A stretch of DNA of 64,000 bases from Tachypleus tridentatus (GCF_004210375.1 NC_134825.1:70919558-70983557), one strand, 5' to 3'; positions 50,869-61,170 are shown, counted from the stretch's first letter. Numbers and translations are program-made. The notes: a model not told the origin generated them from the sequence alone.

Positions 50869-51010
50869 AATCCCACTATTCGTTGGTAAAAGGGTATCTC
50901 AAGATTTGGCGGTGGGCGATGATGACTAGCTGCCTTCCCTTTGACCTTACATTGCTAAATAATGGATGACTAGCACAGATAACTCTCGTGTAGCTTTGCA
51001 CAAAATTCAA
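50869..51010 (+). mobile_element. SINE-A copy, 5' half missing
   Basis: Begins at AATCCCACTATTCGTTGGTA and runs to GCACAAAATTCAAATGAAAC. Confidence 0.85.
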
Positions 51011-51706
51011 ATGAAACATATTCTCTAATAATGTGGTTTGCACTCATTCTGCATAATACTGAAATCATGAAATACATGAACACACTTCTGATTAAATTAC
51101 ATTATCATTACATTGTTTCAGCTTCATAGTTTTGTATGGTAAATTTCCTTTCTTTAAAAGTCTGGAATAATCATTTTGTCATTTTACACTTTTATTAAGA
51201 TTTTATCAAGATAGTCTCTAATATTTAAATATACTTCCTTAAAGTTTGGGTCAAGGGTTAGCCAGGTTCAAAAACACGAAAAGATAAAATAGATTCAGAA
51301 AAAGAAACGATTTCTAGATGAAAAGTTGAGAATTAACATTGTAGGGAATTAAAAAAAACTGTATGGACTTCTAAATACCAAGACTGGTTCTGTTGACTTG
51401 GTTGATTGGTTGGTCTGGCGTTTTATGGCGCAGAGCAAGTAGGCTATCTGCGCCAAACATCTGGTAAAAAGTTAAAATTAAAGTTATTAAATTTCGTAAA
51501 AAGGAATTAAGGTAAAACAAGACAGTTTAATTTTGAATTAAAAACAAAAATAGTGTTAAATCCAATTTTTGTATCTAGTCTAAGAGGTAAGAGAAAAACT
51601 ACAGTAATACAAGTTGTAAAGGACTTTCTGTAGCATAATTTTAATTATCATAACTTGCTAGGATGATTAACGGGTAAGTTCAAACATCAGCGTTAGTCAC
51701 CTGAAG

Positions 51707-51974
51707 ATAGGTCCGGCATGTCTAGGTGGTTAAGGCATCCGACTCGTAATCCAAGAGTCGCGGAATCGAATTCCCGTCACACCAAACATGCTCGCCCTTT
51801 CAGCCATGAGTTATAATGTGACAGTCAATCCCACTATTCGTTGGTAAAAGAGTAGTCCAAGAGTTGGCAGTGGGGGTGATGACTAGCTGCCTTCCTCCTC
51901 GTCTTACACTGCTAAATTAGGAACGACTAGAGCAGATAGCCCTCGTGTAGTTTTGCCCGAAATTCAAAACAAAC
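51707..51974 (+). mobile_element. SINE-A inserted in LINE copy 1 3' UTR
   Basis: The target duplication CACCTGAAG at 51698-51706 and 51975-51983 is LINE sequence. The head is GGTCCGGCATGTCTAGGTGG. A short deletion at gccatgag|ttataatg removes GGGGGCG. Confidence 0.9.
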
Positions 51975-52430
51975 CACCTGAAGTTGACTTTTCCAGTCCT
52001 GGTTTCGAGTTATTTGACGCCACGACCGTTTTCAGAAAGTAAAGTAATACAAGTTTTAAAAGACTTTCTGTGGCCAAGCGTGTTAAGGCGTGCATCTCGT
52101 AGTCTGAGGGTCGCGAGTTCGCATCCCGGTCGTGCCAAACATGCTCGCCCTTTCAGCCGTGGGGGCGTTATAATGTTGCGGTTAATCCCACTATTCGTTG
52201 GTAAAAGAGTAGCCCAAGAGTTGGCAGTGGGGGTGATGACTAGCTGCCTTTCCCTAGTCTTACACTGCTAAATTAGGAACGACTAGCGCAGATAGCCCTC
52301 GTGTAGCTTTGCCCGAAATTCAAAACAAACCACCTGAAGTTGACTTTCCAGTCCTGGTTTCGAGTTATTTGACGCCACGACCGTTTTCAGAAAGTAAGTA
52401 ACACAAGTTTTAAAAGAGTTTCTGAAGCAA
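51975..52430. repeat. Tandem duplication of SINE plus LINE 3' UTR
   Basis: The block from CACCTGAAGTTGACTTTTCC to the gacttt(t)ctg boundary follows both SINE copies (51975-52068 and 52331 onward), with nearly identical sequence. The second SINE starts without its own target duplication, straight after GACTTTCTG. The unit (SINE body plus about 95 bp of LINE) was therefore duplicated, probably by unequal exchange between 3' UTR subrepeats. Confidence 0.85.
52069..52330 (+). mobile_element. SINE-A, second copy within tandem duplication
   Basis: Head cut at TGGCCAAGCGTGTTAAGGCG, B-box region AGTTCGCATCCCGGTCGTGC, and a body and tail like the 51707 copy. The tail is again followed by CACCTGAAGTTGACTTTCC. 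The head differs at many positions from the 51707 copy, so some sequence exchange or an independent origin of the head is possible. Confidence 0.85.
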
Positions 52431-52662
52431 AATTGTAATTATTATAACTCGCCAGGATAAATAACGTGAAGTTCAAACATCAGCGTTGGACACCTGATGT
52501 TGGCCTTCCCAGTCCTGGTGTCGAGTTATTTGACGTCATGGCCGTTTTCTAATTTCAAATGGAACTAGTTGTACTTTAATTTTTAAAAGGGAAACACATT
52601 AAAAAAAAAAAGTCTAATTTATAAATTAAAAACTTAAATAGCATTAAAAAGATTAATGGTCT
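52431..52662 (-). other. LINE copy 1 3' UTR, remaining part
   Basis: Contains another subrepeat, taactcgccaggataaataacg then CCAGTCCTGGTGTCGAGTTA. It is alignable to 62680-62790 of the second LINE copy. Confidence 0.75.
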
Positions 52663-52878
52663 TTATAAACTAAAAACATTTGTAAGGTAAACAGTGTCAC
52701 CATGGCCAATGATACTATCTAAAGTTACGGATAAACCTTGGTACAAAACATGTTTAAAATGGTGCCGTCGTTGAGAGTCGTAACGACGGCAAGGCAGTAA
52801 AATGTGACTTATTGTAACCTGAGTGTCACACAAACAAGACATTGGTGCATCAGTCTCAGATAAAAGAAAAAGGTGAGT
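52663..52878 (-). pseudogene. LINE copy 1, CCHC end of ORF2 (part)
   Basis: The minus-strand frame HSFLTHLFLLSETDAPMSCL, then CDTQVTISHILLPC, is the C-terminal zinc-finger-like region that ends such LINE polyproteins. It aligns closely with the second copy (HSFLTHRFLLSGTDAPMCSL then CDTQLTISHVLLSC). In this copy the first Cys pair is altered (MSCLC against MCSLC). The rest of the domain is across the SINE insertion at 52891-53175. Confidence 0.8.
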
Positions 52879-52890
52879 TAAAAAACTGTG

Positions 52891-53175
52891 TTGTTGGTTG
52901 GTTGATTGTTTTTGAATTTCGCACAAAGCTACTCGAGGGCTATCTGTGCCAGCCGTCCCTAATTTTGCAGTGTAAGACTAGAGGGAAGGCAGCTATTCAT
53001 CACCACCCACCGCCAACTCTTGGGCTACTCTTTTACCAACGAATAGTGGGATTGACTGTCACATTATAACGCTCCCACGGCTGAAAGGGCGAGCAAGTTT
53101 GGCGTTACGAGGATGCGAACCCACGACCCTCAGATTACGAGTCGCACGCCTTAACACTCTTGGCCATGCCGGGCC
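52891..53175 (-). mobile_element. SINE-A inserted in LINE copy 1 coding region
   Basis: The 12-bp duplication TAAAAAACTGTG is perfect at 52879-52890 and 53176-53187. The intact second LINE copy has the empty site (taaaaaactgtgacc, 63108-63122), which confirms the insertion. Confidence 0.95.
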
Positions 53176-53229
53176 TAAAAAACTGTGACCTATGCGTAGT
53201 ATAGTTAGGACACCTTCCTCTTTTCGATC

Positions 53230-53440
53230 CTCCCCGTCGCACTAAACATGCTTGCCCTTCGAGCCATGGGGGCGTTATAACGTGACGGTCAATCCCACTA
53301 TTCGTTGCTATAAGAGTAGCCCAAGAGTTGGCGGTGGGTGGTGATGACTAGCTGCCTTCCCCTTTAGTCTTACACTGCTAAATTAGGGACGGCTAGGGCA
53401 GATAGCCCTCAAGTAGTTTTGCGCGAAATTAAAAACAAAC
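53230..53440 (+). mobile_element. SINE-A, 5'-truncated, in LINE copy 1
   Basis: Starts inside the head at CCCCGTCGCACTAAACATGC and ends GCGCGAAATTAAAAACAAAC. The flanks TTTTCGATC and TTTCCAATC are an imperfect duplication. The second LINE copy has an uninterrupted ccttccgaactttacggaag at this place. Confidence 0.85.
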
Positions 53441-53525
53441 AAACTTTCCAATCTTTATGGAAGCAAGACAGCCAAAGACCAATAGAGGGTTTTATTTGGA
53501 AAAGCTTGTTTTCTCGTTGCTCACT

Positions 53526-53900
53526 TCAAGTTGACACCCAACTGGCACGGAGCCGAGTCTTGAATACACGACCATATCCAGAAAAAAACTGGATAGAAGT
53601 AGATGTTAAAGAGAAATGAGTCAGTCGGTTTTGAATATAGGCGAGAACAAGATGAAAACTAACGTGAAGCGATTCCAGGGCCAGTAGAGAACTAAGCGAT
53701 TCAGTAAAAATAGTGCAATTTGAGTACTTCTTAGCTTCTCTGTGATCCAGGGCAAGAGAAATGGCGTATAATTCGGTAGTGAACATAAAAAACTGTAGAG
53801 GAGATTCAGTGCGCAACCACCAAACCACAATAAACCATGGCAGAGACCACAGAGTCACCATTCCTATTGATACGGATGGTTAGAAAGATGCTTAGCAAAT
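53526..53900 (-). pseudogene. LINE copy 1, RNase H relic
   Basis: The minus-strand frame includes TTELYAISLALDHREAKKYS and CTIFTESLSSLLALESLHV, matching the ELYAI...IYTDSLSSILAL blocks of the second copy. The T-D-S Asp of the third block reads T-E-S here. The first block (TDGSK in the second copy) appears deleted near 53865-53880. Stops and frame changes separate the pieces, so this is not functional. Confidence 0.8.
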
Positions 53901-54155
53901 AACAGACAGTGTTTCCAATCTGGAGTGTCTGCTTTTTTCAGATGACAAAAAATGTCACATTTGGGGATTGTAATAAGCCATGGTGGGATGGGCTGAACAG
54001 TGGATACAGCAATGTTATCCAAGGACAAACATAATTCATTCAACTGCGCCTGGATACGAAGGCCAAAAGGAACAGTGGCAGATCATCTGTTCTGAAAAAA
54101 GTATGGCCCACCGAAGAAGGAAAACCCAACCCCAGGTGGGATGCTGTGATAAAGA

Positions 54156-54520
54156 TCAAAGTTTCGGAGAATACAGTAAAGATAATTGCAAACGGCGGAG
54201 GTATAGAGGAGGTTCCTGAGACTCTGTGTACAAACTCTGAACTGGGGATGTGCAGAAAACTCCGGTGCAGAGCTGAAGTCCCTGATAATGAATGGGGTCT
54301 AGCATCTTCAAGGATAAAATCCTGGCAGAGCCATAGATCAGTGACCCATAGTCTAGTTTTGATCGAATAAGAGTACGATATTTCTTTAGCATAGAACGTT
54401 TATTTGCTCCCCATATGGTGAAAGATAGGAACTAACTCTGGGTGGGAGAGAGGAGGTTGTGTGATTCGAGAAACCAAACAAGAAGAGAATTAACCACCCT
54501 CTCTGATGTCTTACAGAGAC
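54156..54520 (-). pseudogene. LINE copy 1, reverse-transcriptase thumb region
   Basis: The minus-strand frame reads LSFTIWGANKRSMLKKYRTL, then IRSKLDYGSLIYGSA, LDPIHYQGLQLCTGVFCTSP and SLYTESQEPPLYLRR. This is the conserved thumb region following the palm in Jockey/I-type reverse transcriptases. On its upstream side it abuts NLLSPTQS of the next piece directly, so the catalytic FADD-type segment (expected between them) has been deleted. Confidence 0.85.
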
Positions 54521-54790
54521 AGCTCGTCAAAGCAACTGTGTGGTAGGTTGAAGGAATCTTAGGATCCTTCCCAGGCTTAGAGAAAGGTAGGACAATAGTC
54601 TGGCGCCGGGCATTTGGAAAACATTTTCCTTCCATATCTGGTTAAAAACAATCAGAAGAAAAGCAAGAGAAGCAGGAGATAGATGGCGCAGCATCTCATA
54701 GTGTACATCATTAGGTCCGACCGATGTACTGCCACACTGATGAAGGGCCAGTTTGATTTCCACCAGTGTAAAAAAGGCGATTATAATCAT
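54432..54790 (-). pseudogene. LINE copy 1, reverse-transcriptase finger and palm start
   Basis: Two overlapping frames carry ALHQCGSTSVGPNDVHYEML and RHLSPASLAFLL, then RQTIVLPFSKPGKDPKIPST and YHTVALTSCLCKTSERVVNS. These are blocks 0-2 of a non-LTR reverse transcriptase (A-P-G-x-D-x-I..., K-P-G-K-D-P, Y-R-x-I-A-L-T-S). A frameshift near 54600 separates them. It ends at SPTQS, just before a deletion. Confidence 0.85.
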
Positions 54791-54869
54791 AGAGACAATC
54801 AGCCATAAAGGAAAGAAACGTTCCTTTTACCAGAGTTTTGATGGTTAAGAAGGTGGAGAATGAAACAGA

Positions 54870-55272
54870 AATGCTAGAATCTGAGTCGGGGATGTTTTTC
54901 AAATCCCTCTCAACAATAACTCCTCGTGACGAATTCAAAGTAGCACGAGGCGTAACCTCAATATGTATATCCCCAAACGCCTTTGAATGCAAGAGGAGTT
55001 CACTGTATTTAGTGCGATGTTTTCACCAATATGTCATCAGAGCGAAGCTTTTCGACTGACTTTGGAAAGCTACAAAGTCCCTCTAGTCCCTTCTGAATTA
55101 AAAGGGAGACATTTGCCCAAAAGGTTTGTCTGAAAAAGGATGTAATATAAGAAAATAAGGTACACGTGTTTCAGATGTTGAAGAGATGCTGCTCAGAATC
55201 TTCAAGACGTGATCGTTTACCTATGGACTGTTTTTCACTTTATTTAAGTTTTTATTTGGAGAATCCATGATA
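54870..55272 (-). pseudogene. LINE copy 1, ORF1 (nucleic-acid-binding) relic
   Basis: A minus-strand ATG at 55272 opens MDSPNKNLNKVKNSP followed by a stop. Further pieces in changing frames are KRSRLEDSEQHLFN, PFGQMSPFNSEG and HSKAFGDIHIEVTPRATLNS, then SRGVIVERDLKNIPDSD. The last block is a recurrent feature of gag-like ORF1 proteins in Jockey/I-type LINEs. No CCHC knuckles remain, and the endonuclease that should follow is absent. Confidence 0.65.
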
Positions 55273-55640
55273 AAAAAAAAAAAAGAATGTTTCGGCGCCC
55301 ACTGACTCCACCCACCACGGAGTCCTACGAGGAAACGCACTACAATGCCAAACATGGACACTGCAGCAATGCCAAGGTTTCGTGAGCACTATACCGAAAC
55401 ACCAGCATCAGATACAATGTCCACAACACCTGTTGAGAACATCCAACACTGGTACTTGGTTGACCCTAGCCCAAGTGGACCAGCCGATTGACTCTAGGGG
55501 GGCCACCCAAAGACGTCCTGTCTATAGGAATTCAAGACCAAAATGGTGTCTTAGGGTTGGACCCCTCAACCACCAGGATCCTCTCCTTCACAGGTTACCA
55601 CGTAAGGCAAACACGTGGGTGGATGTTTAGATTCTAGAGG
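55273..55640 (-). other. LINE copy 1, probable 5' leader
   Basis: Balanced-composition sequence upstream of the ORF1 relic, ending at an A-run at 55270-55284. There is no continuous frame. Assignment to the LINE rests on position only. Confidence 0.4.
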
Positions 55641-55704
55641 AGGTAAGCTGAAAGAACAGAACAACGTACAAGTATCCACAACTAATGGATGTTGGCTTGA
55701 GTAC

Positions 55705-55745
55705 AAAGATACGTAGCGCTGATAGCCCTCGTTTTGCACGTAATC
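55705..55745 (+). mobile_element. Possible SINE-A tail fragment
   Basis: TACGTAGCGCTGATAGCCCT followed by cgttttgcacgtaatc resembles the SINE-A tail (GCTAGCGCAGATAGCCCTCG then tagctttgcgcg) with one deletion. Confidence 0.35.
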
Positions 55746-56580
55746 ATAAAGTATTTGAAATTTTTTATTGAACAAACTTGTGTTTATGATAAATGGGTGA
55801 GCGATAGATATAAAAATACACAATATCTGACATAAAAACAAGTAATTAAGTTCTAATTTATTGGTTCTATTTTCATAGCTTTCTGCTAATCAAAGAACAG
55901 CAGATACATATGTTGTCGCCATCTATCGAGATATTTATATAGTATTTAGCAGTTGAAAATCTCTCACGACTTGTAATATCAACAGGATAAGATACTTGTT
56001 ACGCTGTGCATTCACAGCACAATGACATGAAACTGGAGGACAACTTGAGCAGTTGGTGTTTAATAAGATTGAGGGAGGGGCTTATAGTTATTATATACGT
56101 ATATAATAAAGAGATACAAGAGTAAGTGGCTATTTAAACAGTGGAAGCCTTACAGTCTTGGGTTAACATTGTTTCTGTTAGTTTTCACTTTATTAATATC
56201 TGGTACATTATATATATATATATATGATTAAGTAAAATGTTGTTACGTCAAAAGAGGTTTTATTGAACGATGGTTGTTGTTGTTGATGCGTCAAGCTCAA
56301 ACAAGACCTTGGAAGTAACTATTTGCATTTCCAGTTGTTTCTTTTCTAAGTTAAAACACTGACTACTCAGTAACTTTGCAATCATGTGGTTAAACGAATG
56401 TATTCGAAGAAGGAACAGCAAAGTAACATATAAAACCCTATGATTTTCCAATAATATTTTTATTTTTTACTGAACCAAGCAAAACAGTATAGAAACGAAG
56501 TTTGTTTACAATGTACATTTTAATAACTGGAGATAAGGTAAACTAGGTAAAACCAGGATGTCCATGATAATTAAAGAAAG
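55746..56580. other. Non-coding stretch with short TA repeat
   Basis: AT-rich, with a short (TA)n run at 56209-56225. No exon was recognised. Confidence 0.5.
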
Positions 56581-56583
56581 ATT

Positions 56584-56586
<3 letters not shown>

Positions 56587-56618
<32 letters not shown>
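56587..56618. repeat. TA microsatellite
   Basis: Uninterrupted TA dinucleotides for about 30 bp. Confidence 0.95.
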
Positions 56619-56620
<2 letters not shown>

Positions 56621-57048
56621 GTGTGTGTTTTTACCCGAACTTATGAACTTGAATGAACATATGACGTTGTTAATGAGGTTCACGTTCTTTACATTCACAT
56701 GCAATACATTGATCAAGTGCTTAAAAAGAAAATTACATTCACCTCAAAATCGTGTGAAGAGTACACATAAATCATTTAGTCATCACCTTAGAGCTCACAC
56801 TTTCCAGTCTAGAAAACGTAAATACACATCCTACAGAACATTCTGATGGTCAGTAGTTTCCTGATTTATGTATTACGTGAATTAATATCGCCACATGTAA
56901 GTCACCGTACGGAAAGTTTTCAACAGTGAAGACAGTGGCTGAAAATAATCCTGTCCTCAGCAATTCAGTAAACCAATACAGTAATAGTCACGATTTTAGG
57001 CCTGACAACCTGACACAAAATAGAGATTAGTGTTAGCGTGACCTATTT

Positions 57049-57216
57049 TTACACTATATATATGTTAAACTGATCCTGGCGAAAAGACATTTGGGCCTCT
57101 TGGAGAATGCGCATGCGTGGTCCCATTGGAATGCCGATCTTCTGTAATCGCTCCTCTGTGAGGTAAGGGAGCTCCATTATGCCGATTTTTTCTCCTTCAA
57201 AACTAGCAGCATATTT
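57049..57216 (-). CDS. SAM-domain exon, possibly the last coding exon
   Basis: SAM domains are five-helix interaction modules used in signalling and scaffold proteins. On the minus strand the acceptor ctctttccag precedes AAATATGC. The peptide KYAASFEGEKIGIMELPYLT, EERLQKIGIPMGPRMRILQE, AQMSFRQDQFNIYIV follows, then a stop codon. The pattern F..E.I....L..LTEE.L...GI..GPR..IL is typical of the last three helices. The domain's first half must be on an upstream exon to the right, which I could not find. If the stop is used, the protein ends YIV, which would suit a class II PDZ ligand. A weak alternative donor (GATCA|GTTTAA) would make it internal. The parent gene was not recognised. Confidence 0.7.
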   Translation of the reverse strand, partial: KYAASFEGEKIGIMELPYLTEERLQKIGIPMGPRMRILQEAQMSFRQDQFNIYIV

Positions 57217-57313
57217 CTGGAAAGAGAAATAATTATATATTATTTGAAGCAGAACATTTTTCATGAAGTTAAGCAACATTTAATTTATTAATAAGCTACT
57301 TCTGTCTTATGAG

Positions 57314-57828
57314 CAGTGTGTCCCAAAAGTCGATTGTCATAGACTAAATGTCTCTACGTTTACAAAACATGTTCAAAACGATCACGCGCAAAAATCATTA
57401 CCGTATCACAAACGATCAATTCAATTCCACATAGGCCCGGCATGACCAGGTGGGTTAAGGCGTTCGACTCGTAATCTGAGGGTTGCGGGTTCGAATCCCC
57501 GTCGCATCAAACATGCTCACCCTTTCAGCCGTGGGGGCGTAAAAATGTGACTGTCAATCCCACTATTCGTTGGTAAAAGAGTAGTCCAAGAGTTGGCGGT
57601 GAATGGTGATGACTAGCTGCCTTCCCTCTAGTCTTACACTACTAAATTAGGGACGGCTAGCGCAGATAGCCCTCGAGTAGCTTTGCGCGACATTAAAAAA
57701 AATCAATTCCACCTCTGGTCGTTCGATAATACTTAATGTTATTATCTATAACAATATGCAAAGAAACGAGATGTGCAGTGTTAATTTTTCCTGACGTTCC
57801 AATGACAACCGACTTTTGGGACACTCTG
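57314..57828. mobile_element. Short mariner-type element split by a SINE
   Basis: The terminal inverted repeats are CAGTGTGTCCCAAAAGTCGA at the left and the mirror of CAGAGTGTCCCAAAAGTCGG at the right, continuing TTGTCAT on both sides. A TA follows the right end, and the left flank is AG, presumably mutated. Without the SINE the element is about 233 bp and has no transposase. Confidence 0.85.
57431..57702 (+). mobile_element. SINE-A inserted in mariner-type element
   Basis: The duplication TCAATTCCAC at 57421-57430 and 57703-57712 is perfect. The head is GGCCCGGCATGACCAGGTGG and the B-box region GGGTTCGAATCCCCGTCGCA. Confidence 0.95.
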
Positions 57829-57898
57829 TATGTAAAATAATTATGTTAATTTCATTGATGTTAGCGAATGATAACATATTAAAACATCAATCATGTTG

Positions 57899-58173
57899 CT
57901 CATGGCCAAATGGATTAAGGCGTGCGACTCGTAATCCGAGGATCGCGGGTTCGAATCCCCGTTACACCAAACATGCTCGCCTTTTCAGCCGTGGGGGCGT
58001 TATAACGTGACGAAGAATCCCACTATTCGTTGGTAAAAGAGTAACTCAAGAGTTGGCGGTGGGTGGTGATAACTAGCTGCCTTCCCTCTAGTCTTACACT
58101 GTAAAATTAGGGACGGCTAAAGCAGATAGCCCTCTTATAGTTTTGCGCGAAATTCCCAAAACAAACAAACAAC
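57899..58173 (+). mobile_element. SINE-A copy with 8-bp target duplication
   Basis: The duplication TCATGTTG at 57891-57898 and 58174-58181. The head is CTCATGGCCAAATGGATTAA and the B-box region GGGTTCGAATCCCCGTTACA. Confidence 0.95.
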
Positions 58174-58445
58174 TCATGTTGTTAAGATACAAAGATGATA
58201 GTAGTAAAATAAGTCTTTACTATTTTATCTCTCTTAGCGCACTCGCGTGATCATTTTTTCTATCATTTTACTATCATTAAGTGTCTAGTCAGTAACGGGT
58301 GTCTAATGTATGTACGTTATTTTGGCATGATATTCAAAGATATATCGAATAACATTCTGAACGACAAAAATTAGTTAATTATACAAACAGCTTTTTTGGT
58401 TAAAAAAATTATTACATGGAAGTATTAATTTTCTTCAACAACGAA

Positions 58446-58572
58446 TGTGTGTGTTTGTGCGTTTTCTTATAGCAAAGTCACATCGAGCTATCTGTTGAGT
58501 CTACCGAGGGGAATCGAACCCCTGATTTTAGCGTTGTAAATCCATAGACATACTGGTGTACCAGCGGGGGAC
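58446..58572 (-). mobile_element. SINE-B copy, full length
   Basis: GCGTTTTCTTATAGCAAAGT, GGGGAATCGAACCCCTGATT, and head actggtgtaccagcgggggac. Confidence 0.9.
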
Positions 58573-58861
58573 TTCAACAACGATGCTATTAAAATCTGAC
58601 TATTGCAATACATTTTCTTTTTATGAATACAAATTATACAGTCAATCAGAATTTGTTAAACATAATACAATAATTGTATTTTTATTTTACATTATGTCCA
58701 TTTGTAATTATATTACATTTACTATTTATAGTAAATTATGTTAGCGCAATAAATTAAAAACAAAACAAAACAGGATGGTCAACATTGGTTTAGAAATATA
58801 CAACTAACAATCAGCAGAAGAATATTGTAAATTGTGATTGACTTAGGCCTGCTGTGGAAGG

Positions 58862-59122
58862 TTTGTTTTGTTTGTTTTTGAATTTCGCGCAAAGCTACTC
58901 AAGAGCTGTCTGCGCTAGCTGTCTTAATTTAGCAGTGTAAGACTAGAGGGAAGGCAACTAGTCATCACCACCTACCGCCAACTCTTAGGCTACTCTTTTA
59001 CCAACGAATAGTGGGATTGACCGTAATATTATAACGCCCCCACGGCTGAAAGGGCGAGCATATTTGGTGCGACCCTCGGATTACGAGTCGAACGCCTTAA
59101 CACGCTTGGCCATGCCGGGCCC
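58862..59122 (-). mobile_element. SINE-A copy, B-box region deleted
   Basis: Tail and body are complete. About 20 bp around the B box is missing (TTTGGTGCGACCCTCGGATT). The head is GGCCATGCCGGGCCC. Confidence 0.9.
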
Positions 59123-60569
59123 ACTATGTGTTGGCCCACTATTACTGAAACTACATAGATACTGTGCGGTGGCATCCATGAAACAAAAATAAAATACTTT
59201 ACTAAATCACGAATATTATACTGCCCAAGTGAATGATAATTAGGGTTATCAACATTATAGCTGTGACAAAGCAAAAATAGTTCTTTGTCATGCAAGTGAA
59301 ACATGTTATGATCAGGTCTTTGATCTGGTATGCAATTTACTGGTCATTCAGTTTTTTACTATACACGTGGGTGTAGTGGTCTTACACAATGTTGTTTTCA
59401 ATATCGTTTTGAAGTGAATCACTTGGCCAAAGTACTTCAAACCGGTCTGTCTGATTAGTTATGGAGCGAGTCATTGGACAAAATAAGGCAGGACATTCAA
59501 AGCAGTATGCATGTAGTGAATTGGAAACTACTGCCACAGAGTGTTAGTAGGATCTGTAACTACTGTAAAATTAATGGTACATTTTCTAGGACAGAATAAT
59601 TTTTTTTATCGATTTTGATGTGGTATAATTGTTGGGTACCGCAACTGGAAAAGATTTACGTGATCAGCGTGTGTATATTAGATGTTTATTTAGCAACATT
59701 CTGCTCATAGTGGAATATACAACGTTCGTTTGCAGTAGTATAAAGAAAATATCTTGAGGACTAACAACACGTAGAACGACATTCATTTTACAGACGATTC
59801 GTGCTTTACCCTGTAGCCAGGTAGAAGACATTTCTATCTATCTCTCGTTCTATATATAATGAAATAAACAGCTTTAAAACTATAATTTACATTAGCTATA
59901 TTAAATGTTAATAGGCGATTACAATCTGCACTATAAAACAATAATGAATTTAATATAAAATAAACATTAAGAAGAACTTAGCAAAATCCATTTGAAATCC
60001 CAGTCGTCACCTTAAAGTCATAACAGATATTATCTGTAGTAATAGCACCCAAATGCGTCGGGAATATCCTACCTACCTGACGGACAAAATTCAAACATTA
60101 ATGTTAAACTAGCCAGTAATGATGGAACATTAATTAGGGATATGGAGTTGAGTGCTTTCACTCATAACGTCTTAACCCCTACTGTGTACAGCCAATTGTA
60201 GAAAGGCAGTTTAGATGGGTGATCGATGATACCTCAGTATCTTACCATCACTCTGATTTTAACATGAGACATCAGCATGAGGCTACACTTATTGTCAGTG
60301 GTGAGTTCATTAACTGTAAAGCCACATCTGCCAAATGTCTACTTATCGCTTAAAGATGAACAATTAACCAATTTCATTTTAGATTACACGAAATATCATC
60401 AGATGGATAATTTACATAAACCTCAAGTGACGGAATGATTGACGATATATTACAATATTATATTATATTATCGGTTTTGTCTTATCATAGATCTAACAGA
60501 TGATGGTTATAAAATCAGAATAGATATTTACAACATTCTCTATGTGGACGTTTATGATATAAATCTATG
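59123..60569. other. Non-coding stretch without recognised features
   Basis: AT-rich sequence. No exon or repeat was recognised. Confidence 0.5.
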
Positions 60570-60682
60570 TTCCCTATTGGGGCAGTGGTAAGTCTTTGGA
60601 TTTATAATGCTAAAATCAAGGATTCGATTCCTCTCAGTGGACACAGAACACAGCCCAATATGGTTTTCCCATACATAAATCA
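60570..60682 (+). mobile_element. SINE-B copy, degraded
   Basis: TTCCCTATTGGGGCAGTGGT, AGGATTCGATTCCTCTCAGT, then aacacagcccaatatggttttcccata. Confidence 0.85.
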
Positions 60683-60913
60683 ATATGTTTTGAACACATA
60701 CATAAAATATCACGGTTAATTTACAGTGGGGTTTCTGCAATAATACTATAACAGCAATTCATTGTCGCCACCATAGATATCATCATAACTACATTCATTA
60801 TGATGATAACATCGTACATTAAAGAATCTTTTTAAGGGAACTTTGTCGTCATTACGTCATTCACACGAGGAAGAGTTTCTGGGATAGGCTCACATCATAA
60901 GAAGACCACATAA

Positions 60914-61170
60914 CTAGTAGTCATAAAATCGTGTTGGTAAAACATGACAAATATTGCGGCTGAGAACCCTGTCTTCTTTCATTAGGTGTTGTCTGAATAA
61001 AGTTTTTATTGGTTGTGAAGATGAATCAAAGACGTCATTATACAAGAATATATAATCCTGAATACGTTTACGTTGTTGGAGTTCTGACTTAAAACTAGTG
61101 TGCAACAGCTCGTGATAATGCTGTTCCTTTACTTTATACGCTTCCAAGTCCCAGAGTGTTCTGATATTAC
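60914..61170 (-). CDS. Unrecognised open frame, possible terminal exon
   Basis: The minus-strand frame reads LWDLEAYKVKEQHYHELLHT, SFKSELQQRKRIQDYIFLYN, DVFDSSSQPIKTLFRQHLMK and ends RFYDY before a stop. The codon usage is balanced and protein-like, with a charged helical first half. I do not recognise the family. It does not join in phase to the candidate exon at 61375-61521, and no strong acceptor was found. Confidence 0.3.

Larger units (their letters stand above)
51395..55640 (-). mobile_element. Non-LTR retrotransposon (RNase H-bearing), copy 1, deleted
   Basis: Reading right to left on the minus strand, the order is a 5' leader (to about 55640), an ORF1 relic (start near 55272), reverse-transcriptase pieces (54156-54790), an RNase H relic (53526-53900), a CCHC tail (52663-53220, split by SINEs), a 3' UTR with internal subrepeats, and the terminus near 51395. 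The right-hand boundary is a guess. Large parts are missing: the endonuclease and the central palm of the reverse transcriptase, including its catalytic Asp motif. The domain content suggests the I/Jockey group of LINEs. The same family is at 62306-64000. Confidence 0.85.

Noticed and set aside
53621..53830. Alternative frames over the LINE RNase H (also 63412-63861 end, 63202-63402, 53980-54370)
   Set aside because: Shadows of the minus-strand LINE coding sequence in other frames.
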